Origin: Limosilactobacillus reuteri subsp. reuteri
GTDB lineage: Bacteria > Bacillota > Bacilli > Lactobacillales > Lactobacillaceae
DNA length: 64,000 bases
NCBI RefSeq assembly: GCF_000016825.1
Contig: NC_009513.1
Span: 645,001-709,000 of the forward strand
Direction: 5' to 3'
Notes under the pieces: model-generated
Database searches by the model: none
What the model saw: only the letters and a program-made list of their open reading frames with translations
Told to the model about the DNA's origin: nothing
Part shown: piece after piece, positions 57,691 through 64,000 of the stretch
Layout: every line of letters starts with the position of its first letter
Numbering within the stretch: position 1 is the first letter of the stretch
Program-made: the position numbers and the translations under genes

Positions 57691-59118
57691 ATGGCTGATG
57701 TTGAACAAAAGGATACAGTAATTGTTGGTGGAGGTCCTGGTGGTTATGTAGCCGCTATTCGAGCTTCAGAATTAGGTCAAAAGGTTACCTTAATTGATAA
57801 GGGAGAACCAGGTTTAGGTGGTGTTTGTTTAAACGTTGGATGTGTGCCATCTAAAGCATTAATTGCTGCTGGGCACCGTTACCAAGAAACTTTAGACTCA
57901 TCTATTTATGGTATTTCTAAGACCGATGCAAAGTTAGACTTTACTAAGACTCAAGAATGGAAAGACCATAAAGTTGTCGACCGTATGATTCGTGGAGTTA
58001 AGATGCTATTGAAGAAGCATAAGGTTGAAATCATTGATGGAGAGGCAATTCTTGATAATGACCACCAACTTCGTGTAATTAAGCCTGGTCCAAAGCAATT
58101 CATGGATAATGATAATGGTCGGACTATCACATGGAAGAATTTGATTCTTGCAACAGGAAGCCGTCCAGTAGAAATTCCTCATTTTAAGTTTGAAGGCCGC
58201 GTTATTGATTCAACCGGTGGCTTAAACCTTAAGGAAGTACCAGAAGAATTAGTTGTAATTGGTGGGGGCTACATTGGTACAGAATTAGCTGGTGCCTATG
58301 CCGATCTTGGTGCTCATGTAACAATTATTGAAGGTACTGATTCAATTCTTGGTGGATTTGACCACGATATGGTTGATATTGTTGTCAAGAATCTTGAAAA
58401 GAAGGGCGTAGACATTGTAACTAAGGCAATGGCTAAAGATTCTCAGCAAGATGAAAATAGTGTTACTGTCACTTATGAAGTTGATGGTAGCGAAAAGAGC
58501 ATTAAAGCAGACTACTGCATGGTATCTGTTGGTCGTAAACCAAATACTGATGATTTTGGCCTTGATATGACAAATGTTAAGTTAAACGACCGCCATCAAG
58601 TAATTGTTGATGAACAAGGCCGGACGAATGTACCTGGTATTTGGGCTATTGGAGATATTGTTCCTGGTCCTGCACTTGCTCACAAGGCATTCTTTGAAGC
58701 TAAGACTGCTGCTGGTGCAATTGCTGGTAAGAATACTGCTAACGATTGGGTTGGAGTGCCAATGGTTTGTTTTGCTGATCCAGAATTAGCTCAAGTTGGT
58801 ATGACGGTTGAAGAAGCTAAAGATAAAGGAATTGATGTATCTACTGCTCAGTTCCCATTTGCCGGTAATGCCCGTGCTGTTTCTCTTGACGCTGCCGAAG
58901 GATTTATTCGCTTAATCTACACTAAAGATAAGAAAAATGTTATTGGTGCTCAAGGTGTCGGCCCTGGTGTTAGTGACCTTGCTGGTGAACTTTCATTGAT
59001 TGTCAATTGTGGAATGAATGTTGAAGACGTTGCTTTAACAATCCATCCACACCCAACTTTGAATGAACCTGTTCAAGAAGCTGCAGACATTGCGCTTGGC
59101 TTCCCAACACACATCTAA
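57691..59118 (+). CDS. pdhD: Dihydrolipoamide dehydrogenase (E3)
   Basis: 475 residues, a flavin disulfide reductase. FAD-binding VIVGGGPGGYVAAIRA, redox pair Cys46/Cys51 in GGVCLNVGC, the NAD-binding VVIGGGYIGTELA, the AIGDIVPGPALAHKA segment, and the C-terminal catalytic TIHPHPTLNE. It reoxidises the lipoyl group on E2 and makes NADH. Last gene of the pdh operon, 3 bp after pdhC, followed by a terminator. Confidence 0.97.
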   Translation: MADVEQKDTVIVGGGPGGYVAAIRASELGQKVTLIDKGEPGLGGVCLNVGCVPSKALIAAGHRYQETLDSSIYGISKTDAKLDFTKTQEWKDHKVVDRMIRGVKMLLKKHKVEIIDGEAILDNDHQLRVIKPGPKQFMDNDNGRTITWKNLILATGSRPVEIPHFKFEGRVIDSTGGLNLKEVPEELVVIGGGYIGTELAGAYADLGAHVTIIEGTDSILGGFDHDMVDIVVKNLEKKGVDIVTKAMAKDSQQDENSVTVTYEVDGSEKSIKADYCMVSVGRKPNTDDFGLDMTNVKLNDRHQVIVDEQGRTNVPGIWAIGDIVPGPALAHKAFFEAKTAAGAIAGKNTANDWVGVPMVCFADPELAQVGMTVEEAKDKGIDVSTAQFPFAGNARAVSLDAAEGFIRLIYTKDKKNVIGAQGVGPGVSDLAGELSLIVNCGMNVEDVALTIHPHPTLNEPVQEAADIALGFPTHI

Positions 59119-59138
59119 ATTTTAGTAAATTAAATTAG

Positions 59139-59189
59139 AAAAGTTCTTAGTGATGGATGACTCGATTTTGAGATCGCTAAGAACTTTTT
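59139..59189 (+). terminator. Terminator of the pdh operon
   Basis: AAAAGTTCTTAG (59139-59150) pairs with CTAAGAACTTTT (59177-59188), with an inner CGAT-type helix and a T-run. Confidence 0.88.
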
Positions 59190-59274
59190 CTGTTTGTATT
59201 CTTTTAGGCCTTTTATTCCTAAATTTCCGTTTGGATTGTATAATACAAGTAGGAAATGAATGGAGGGACAAAAA

Positions 59275-59568
59275 ATGAATTCACAAAACTATAGTTATCC
59301 GCTTGATCTATCATGGACAACTAAAGAGATGGAAACAGTAATTGCCATGTTTAGGGCGGTTGAAGATGCTTATGAAGTTGGGATTGACAGAGATAAAATT
59401 TTAGATTGTTATCGTGCTTTTAAGCAAGTCGTTCCCTCAAAGGCTGAAGAGAAACAATTGGGTCGCGAGTTTGAAAAGAATTCGGGTTATGTTCTCTACC
59501 GTGTTGTCAAAGCAGCACAAGAGTCAACAGATAAGCGAATTAAAATGGTTGGGCAAAAAAATGATTAG
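59275..59568 (+). CDS. UPF0223 family protein
   Basis: 97 residues from the ATG at 59275, behind GGAGGG. An ATG five codons upstream overlaps that site. The YSYPLDLSWTTKEMETVIAMF start and the YRAFKQVVPSKAEEKQLGREF segment match the UPF0223 family, small helical proteins found in Firmicutes. Function not known. A TATAAT at 59239-59244 may be its -10 element. It overlaps the next gene by 8 bp. Confidence 0.85.
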   Translation: MNSQNYSYPLDLSWTTKEMETVIAMFRAVEDAYEVGIDRDKILDCYRAFKQVVPSKAEEKQLGREFEKNSGYVLYRVVKAAQESTDKRIKMVGQKND

Positions 59569-60334
59569 TATTGAAGAGTTAGATCAAAAAGCACAACAAA
59601 TAATCCGTCAAGCAGGTCAAAATGCATACCAGAAAATGGAAAACGATTACCAGGTTGATACGAAGACGAATTATACGGACCTTGTAACGACAATTGACCG
59701 AGAAAATGAACAATTAATAAATGATCAACTGCGAAAAATTGATCCTGATAGTCAAATTTTAAGTGAAGAAGGATTTGGCGACCAGCAAATAAGCAATATG
59801 CAAGGACATGTTTGGATTGTTGATCCAATTGATGGAACAATGAATTTTGTTAAGCAGCATAATAATTTTGCTGTTATGTTAGCATTGTATGTTGACGGTC
59901 AACCAACGCTTGGCTATATTTTAGATGTAATTAATAATCGTCTTTACCATGGTCGCAAGGGTGCTGGTGTTTATGCTAACAACCAAAAAATTAGCCAGCC
60001 AGCTGATTTAGGCTTACGCGAAAGTTTGTTAGCAATGAATCGGATATTAACTTTAAGTGGCGATTCAGCATTAAAGAAAATCGCTCAAGACGCAATTGGC
60101 TTACGGATGTATGGAAGTGCTGGTATTGAGATGATTGGTGTGATCACTGGTCAATTAGGTGGATATATCTCGAATTTGAAGCCATGGGACCTTGCTGCCG
60201 GGCGAATGTTAGCAGAAGAATTAGGCTTAGTTGTGAAATCAATTGACGGTAGTTCTATTAATGTGTTATCATCTAATCTTGTATTAGTAGCAACGAGGCA
60301 GGTTAGTCGAGATATTCGACAGATCATCAATTAG
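59561..60334 (+). CDS. suhB: Inositol monophosphatase family protein
   Basis: 257 residues from the ATG at 59561, overlapping the UPF0223 gene by 8 bp. Longer frames reaching back to 59414 only overlap that gene and have no site. Metal-binding motifs of the Li-sensitive phosphatase family: SEEGF, WIVDPIDGTMNFV and the C-terminal KPWDLAAGRML. It removes phosphate from inositol or related small molecules, possibly NADP or 3'-phosphoadenosine phosphate. The exact substrate cannot be told from sequence. Confidence 0.9.
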   Translation: MISIEELDQKAQQIIRQAGQNAYQKMENDYQVDTKTNYTDLVTTIDRENEQLINDQLRKIDPDSQILSEEGFGDQQISNMQGHVWIVDPIDGTMNFVKQHNNFAVMLALYVDGQPTLGYILDVINNRLYHGRKGAGVYANNQKISQPADLGLRESLLAMNRILTLSGDSALKKIAQDAIGLRMYGSAGIEMIGVITGQLGGYISNLKPWDLAAGRMLAEELGLVVKSIDGSSINVLSSNLVLVATRQVSRDIRQIIN

Positions 60335-60343
60335 TTGTCGAGG

Positions 60344-60370
60344 CTGTGACCGCGATGTCACAGTTTTTTT
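60344..60370 (+). terminator. Terminator before typA
   Basis: CTGTGAC (60344-60350) pairs with GTCACAG (60357-60363), followed by a run of seven T. Confidence 0.92.
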
Positions 60371-60440
60371 ATGAAATTGGCAATTGATAGGCCGCTGCTG
60401 TTCGACTTAAAAATGATATGACGAAAGGGAGAATCAAGTT

Positions 60441-62285
60441 TTGAAAACTCGTGACGACATTCGTAACATTGCGATTATTGCCCACGTTGACCACGGTAAG
60501 ACTACCTTAGTTAACGAAATGTTGAAGCAATCAGATACTTTACCAGAACACTTCTCAATTGAAGATCGTGCGATGGATACTAACGCTATTGAGCGTGAAC
60601 GTGGTATTACTATTCTTTCGAAAAATACTGCTGTTAAATATGACAATCACCAAATTAACATCTTGGATACACCAGGACACGCGGACTTCGGTGGTGAAGT
60701 TGAACGTGTTATGAAGATGGTTGATGGTGTATTACTTGTTGTGGATGCTTTCGAAGGGACGATGCCTCAGACACGGTTCGTTCTTAAGAAGGCTCTTGAA
60801 CAACACTTAACACCAATTGTTGTGATTAACAAGGTTGACCGTAAAGGTGCTCGTCCTGAAGAAGTTGTTGATGAAGTTCTTGACCTCTTTATCGAATTAG
60901 GTGCTGATGAAGATCAACTTGACTTCCCAGTTGTTTACACTTCAGCAATGAACGGTACTTCAAGTTATGATTCAGATGTTTCTACTCAAGAACACACCAT
61001 GAAGCCATTGTTTGATACTATTATCAAGACAATTCCTGCTCCAGTAGACAATTCTGATGAACCACTTCAATTCCAAGTTGCTATCTTAGATTACAATGAC
61101 TTCGTTGGTCGAATTGGTATCGGTCGTGTCTTCCGTGGTAAGATTAAGGTCGGAGATAATGTTACCTTAATGAAGCTTGATGGCTCAAAGAAGAATTTCC
61201 GGGTTACTAAGCTCTTTGGTTTCTTCGGTTTGAAGCGGTTGGAAATTAATGAAGCTGAAGCCGGTGACTTAATTGCGGTTTCTGGGATGGAAGACATCAA
61301 CGTTGGTGAAACTGTAGCTGATGCAGAACACCCCGAAGCAATTACTCCATTACGGATTGATCCACCTACATTACAAATGACTTTCCGGACCAACGATTCT
61401 CCATTTGCTGGTCGTGAAGGTAAATTTGTTACTGCCCGTCAGCTTGAAGATCGTTTGAAGCGTGAAATGCAAACTGATGTGTCATTAAAGGTTGAAGATA
61501 CTGATGACCCAGGTGCATGGACTGTTTCAGGTCGTGGAGAATTACACCTTTCTATCTTGATCGAAACTTTACGTCGTGAAGGATATGAATTATCTGTATC
61601 ACGTCCACAAGTTATTTACCGTGAAATTGATGGAGTAATGAGTGAACCATTTGAAGAAGTTCAAATCGATACTCCAGATGAATACACTGGTGCAGTTATT
61701 GATAGCCTTTCTAAACGTAAGGGTGAAATGAAGAACATGGAACCAGGCGAAAATGGTCAAACTCGTCTTATCTTCTTAGCACCATCACGTGGTTTGATTG
61801 GATACTCAACTGAATTTATGACTATGACCCGTGGCTACGGAATCATGAGCCATACCTTTGAAAAATACGCACCAGTTATCAAGAACTGGAACCCTGGTCG
61901 TCAAAAAGGTACTCTTGTATCCATGAATGCTGGTAAGGCTACTACTTACGCAATGATGGGTATCGAAAGTCGTGGTCAATTATTAATTGATCCAGGTACG
62001 GAAGTTTACGAAGGTATGATCGTTGGTGAAAACAGTCGTGAAAATGATATTACTGTTAACATCACCAAGGGTAAGAACTTAACGAACGTTCGTGCTGCTG
62101 GTTCTGATGAAATGGCTCACATTAAGACCCCTACTCACTTCTCCCTTGAAGAATCGCTTGAATTCTTAAATGAAGATGAATACTGTGAAGTAACTCCAGA
62201 AAATATCCGTTTACGGAAGAAGACCCTTAACACAAATGCCCGTGAAAAGGAAGCTAAGCGTCGTCGTGCTGCTTCACGGAAGTAA
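60441..62285 (+). CDS. typA: Ribosome-binding GTPase TypA/BipA
   Basis: 614 residues, TTG start ten bases after AAAGGGA. The GTPase domain has [34 protein letters not shown] and the NKVD motif. It is followed by EF-G-like domains II, III and V (for example [11 protein letters not shown] and [11 protein letters not shown]), and the BipA-specific C-terminal domain (about 485-600). It acts in ribosome assembly at low temperature and under stress. Terminators lie on both sides, so it is monocistronic. Confidence 0.97.
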   Translation: MKTRDDIRNIAIIAHVDHGKTTLVNEMLKQSDTLPEHFSIEDRAMDTNAIERERGITILSKNTAVKYDNHQINILDTPGHADFGGEVERVMKMVDGVLLVVDAFEGTMPQTRFVLKKALEQHLTPIVVINKVDRKGARPEEVVDEVLDLFIELGADEDQLDFPVVYTSAMNGTSSYDSDVSTQEHTMKPLFDTIIKTIPAPVDNSDEPLQFQVAILDYNDFVGRIGIGRVFRGKIKVGDNVTLMKLDGSKKNFRVTKLFGFFGLKRLEINEAEAGDLIAVSGMEDINVGETVADAEHPEAITPLRIDPPTLQMTFRTNDSPFAGREGKFVTARQLEDRLKREMQTDVSLKVEDTDDPGAWTVSGRGELHLSILIETLRREGYELSVSRPQVIYREIDGVMSEPFEEVQIDTPDEYTGAVIDSLSKRKGEMKNMEPGENGQTRLIFLAPSRGLIGYSTEFMTMTRGYGIMSHTFEKYAPVIKNWNPGRQKGTLVSMNAGKATTYAMMGIESRGQLLIDPGTEVYEGMIVGENSRENDITVNITKGKNLTNVRAAGSDEMAHIKTPTHFSLEESLEFLNEDEYCEVTPENIRLRKKTLNTNAREKEAKRRRAASRK

Positions 62286-62292
62286 ATATTTA

Positions 62293-62333
62293 AAAAAGCT
62301 TGGGAGGCTAACTAGCTTTCCGAGCTTTTTTTT
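62293..62333 (+). terminator. Terminator after typA
   Basis: AAGCTTGG pairs with CCGAGCTT, with an inner AGCT helix, followed by a run of T. Confidence 0.85.
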
Positions 62334-62378
62334 GTTGTATAATAATGATTGTATTTTGTTTTTAGGTAGGTGCACTTT

Positions 62379-63602
62379 GTGAAGAAAAAGAAATTAAGAT
62401 TCCGTAAGATTCGTTCTGTATGGAATAACGTCCGCTACCTTGATTATTATATTTTAGTTCCTTATCTTGCTTTATGTTTAGTAGGAATTGTAATGGTCTA
62501 TTCAGCTAGTGCTTCCATTGAAATGCAAAATGGTGGAACCCCATTAGGATATTTAGTAAAACAAACAATTTATGTTGTAATGGGAGTTGCAGTAATGGCA
62601 TTTATGGCAAATTATCCTTTGCGGCATTATCGAACGCCAAGGTTTTTGCGGGATTCAACATTGGTGGTTGGTGCTTTACTTGTCATTGTTTTAGTCTTTA
62701 GCCGAGCTGTTAACGGAGCTAAAGGTTGGATATCTTTAGGCTTCTTTAATATTCAACCGGTGGAAATTTGTAAGCTATATTTTATCTTATATTTAGCTGA
62801 TCGAATGGCTAAAATTAGGCAACGGGGACAACATTTTACCACTGATGCTAAAGGTCCTTGGCTCATAATTGTAGTCTTTCTCGGATTGATTATGATTCAA
62901 CCAGATATTGGAGGAATGGCGATTAACGGAGCGATTATTGCAATCATGCTTTTAGCGGCGGATTATAAATGGGGCGTTGGTTTGGGGATAATTCTTGTTT
63001 TACCAGCGCTTGGCTACCTTGGATTGGAACGACTAGTTGAAAGTGGTTTGCTCCAAGGCGGTGGATACCAAGTTGCGCGTTTTGTTGCCTTTCTAAATCC
63101 TTTTGGAAATGCTAGTGGTTCAGGAAGCCAATTAGTTAATTCCTATTACGCAATCAGTAATGGTGGTGTATTTGGGGTAGGACTTGGAAACAGTATCCAG
63201 AAAATGGGATATTTGCCAGAACCCAATACCGACTTTATTATGTCGATTACTAGTGAAGAATTGGGCCTAGTTGGGGTAACGGCAATTTTGGTTACTTTAC
63301 TCTTTTTGATTTGTCGTATTATTCAAGTTGGGGTGCGGGCAGATAGTTTGTATCAAACGCTCATCTGTTATGGTTCAGCAACATTTTTTACGATTGAAAC
63401 ACTCTTTAATATTGGTGGAGTTCTAGGACTCTTGCCGATTACGGGGGTTACCTTCCCATTTATTAGTTATGGGGGATCAAGTATGTTGATTCTTTCTGCA
63501 ACGGTAGGCATTATAATGAATATTAGTATGCAGCAAAACCGTGATCGCTTGGTTATGGGAAAACCGTTTGTTCCTGAAACAGGAGGCGTAAAGAATGTTT
63601 AA
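62379..63602 (+). CDS. ftsW: Lipid II polymerase FtsW (SEDS family)
   Basis: 407 residues from a GTG at 62379, about eight bases after AGGTAGG; a GTG at 62370 is the alternative. Ten hydrophobic segments. SEDS motifs: the YSASASIE stretch, KGWISLGFFNIQPVEICKLY, the extracellular loop with NPFGNASGSGSQLVNSYYAI, LPEPNTDFIMSITSEELG and FPFISYGGSSML. It polymerises septal glycan from lipid II with its partner PBP. It is encoded outside the dcw cluster, as in other Firmicutes, and overlaps ylbG by 8 bp. Confidence 0.94.
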   Translation: MKKKKLRFRKIRSVWNNVRYLDYYILVPYLALCLVGIVMVYSASASIEMQNGGTPLGYLVKQTIYVVMGVAVMAFMANYPLRHYRTPRFLRDSTLVVGALLVIVLVFSRAVNGAKGWISLGFFNIQPVEICKLYFILYLADRMAKIRQRGQHFTTDAKGPWLIIVVFLGLIMIQPDIGGMAINGAIIAIMLLAADYKWGVGLGIILVLPALGYLGLERLVESGLLQGGGYQVARFVAFLNPFGNASGSGSQLVNSYYAISNGGVFGVGLGNSIQKMGYLPEPNTDFIMSITSEELGLVGVTAILVTLLFLICRIIQVGVRADSLYQTLICYGSATFFTIETLFNIGGVLGLLPITGVTFPFISYGGSSMLILSATVGIIMNISMQQNRDRLVMGKPFVPETGGVKNV

Positions 63603-63879
63603 ATTAATTCCACGCCGTTCCTTGATAATTTACATTAATAATAATCGTGTGATTCGAGCTCTTCGTCATTATGGTCAGGTTGATTATATTTCTCGCCGAA
63701 TGCATTATGTGGTAATGTATGTAGACCAAAGTGATGTCGAAAAAATAAAAGAGAAGATAGGTCGATTACGCGCAGTGAAAAAGGTTGAATTATCAGCTCG
63801 GCCAGATTTAGACCCGACGTTAGCTGATCTTGAATTAACGGGGGTCTATCAATTACATGATGAGGATGATAAAAAATGA
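63595..63879 (+). CDS. ylbG: YlbG family protein (DUF2129, UPF0298)
   Basis: 94 residues. The [21 protein letters not shown] start and [14 protein letters not shown] with [13 protein letters not shown] match YlbG, a small protein found between ftsW and rsmD in Firmicutes. The biochemical role is unknown. It overlaps ftsW upstream (8 bp) and rsmD downstream (4 bp), so the three are translated as a coupled unit. Confidence 0.93.
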   Translation: MFKLIPRRSLIIYINNNRVIRALRHYGQVDYISRRMHYVVMYVDQSDVEKIKEKIGRLRAVKKVELSARPDLDPTLADLELTGVYQLHDEDDKK

Positions 63880-64000
63880 GAATTGTTGCAGGAGACTTTG
63901 GGGGACGAAAGCTAAGTGCTGTTCCGGGAATGGCAACGCGTCCAACAACTGATAAAGTTAAAGAAGCATTATTTAATATAATCGGTCCTTACTTTAATGG
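63876..64000 (+). CDS. rsmD: 16S rRNA (guanine966-N2)-methyltransferase RsmD, N-terminal part
   Basis: The gene begins at 63876 and leaves the window after 41 complete codons. [13 protein letters not shown] and the [15 protein letters not shown] stretch are the typical RsmD N-terminus. The enzyme methylates N2 of G966 in 16S rRNA. An ATGA overlap with ylbG supports the start. Confidence 0.92.
   Translation, partial: MRIVAGDFGGRKLSAVPGMATRPTTDKVKEALFNIIGPYFN

Noticed and set aside
59414..59560. N-terminal extension of the inositol-phosphatase gene
   Set aside because: It lies wholly inside the UPF0223 gene and would add 49 unrelated residues; the ATG at 59561 matches the family start.

Overview
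The window looks like a chromosomal segment of a low-GC lactic acid bacterium, most likely Limosilactobacillus reuteri or a close relative. The evidence is the AT-rich composition, strong GGAGG-type ribosome binding sites, a Lactobacillus-type division and cell-wall cluster, a T-box ahead of ileS, a lysine riboswitch ahead of an N-acetyl-type diaminopimelate operon, and a pyruvate dehydrogenase operon. The species call is from recognition, not from a search.

Layout. 1-2300 is a graveyard of insertion sequences: an IS66-family element on the minus strand with a frameshifted transposase that runs off the left edge, then a relic of a second IS66 element in the opposite orientation, then the tail of an IS3-family transposase. 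2399-7613 holds a lactonase, two RNA methyltransferases, the DNA translocase FtsK and a 39-residue DUF4044 membrane peptide. 7742-21785 is the dcw (division and cell wall) cluster: DUF3397-like protein, mraZ, rsmH, ftsL, a PASTA-containing PBP, mraY, murD, murG, divIB, ftsA, ftsZ, sepF, ylmG, ylmH, divIVA. It is followed by T-box-controlled ileS (22083-24878). 24991-34518 carries housekeeping genes: cold shock protein, Nudix hydrolase, mtnN, cysteine desulfurase, DUF1831, mnmA, a histidine phosphatase, a TPR protein, recD2 and prs.

34585-44662 is the aspartate-to-lysine/diaminopimelate pathway in two divergent blocks. lysC-like aspartokinase and dapF are on the minus strand. lysA, dapH, the N-acetyl-DAP deacetylase, dapA, dapB, the aminotransferase and asd lie on the plus strand behind a lysine riboswitch. 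44720-48434 is a glycerate locus (permease and kinase) whose CdaR-type regulator is broken by one in-frame stop codon. 48435-48790 is a repeat-rich intergenic region. 48823-53979 holds two coupled unknown genes, a secreted LysM-NlpC/P60 hydrolase, a lipid kinase, rpoY and def. 54235-59118 is pdhABCD behind a cre-like site. The window ends with a UPF0223 gene, an inositol-phosphatase-family gene, typA, ftsW, ylbG and the start of rsmD.

Most of the window is conserved core genome, and I see no convincing new multi-gene system. The observations most worth checking are the nonsense-disrupted glycerate regulator, a pair of related dispersed hairpin repeats (8151-8260 and 48605-48733), an unexplained structured leader before trmL, an Ala in place of Gly in the KTG motif of the dcw PBP, an atypical Nudix box, and a coupled pair of unknown genes (48823-49462).
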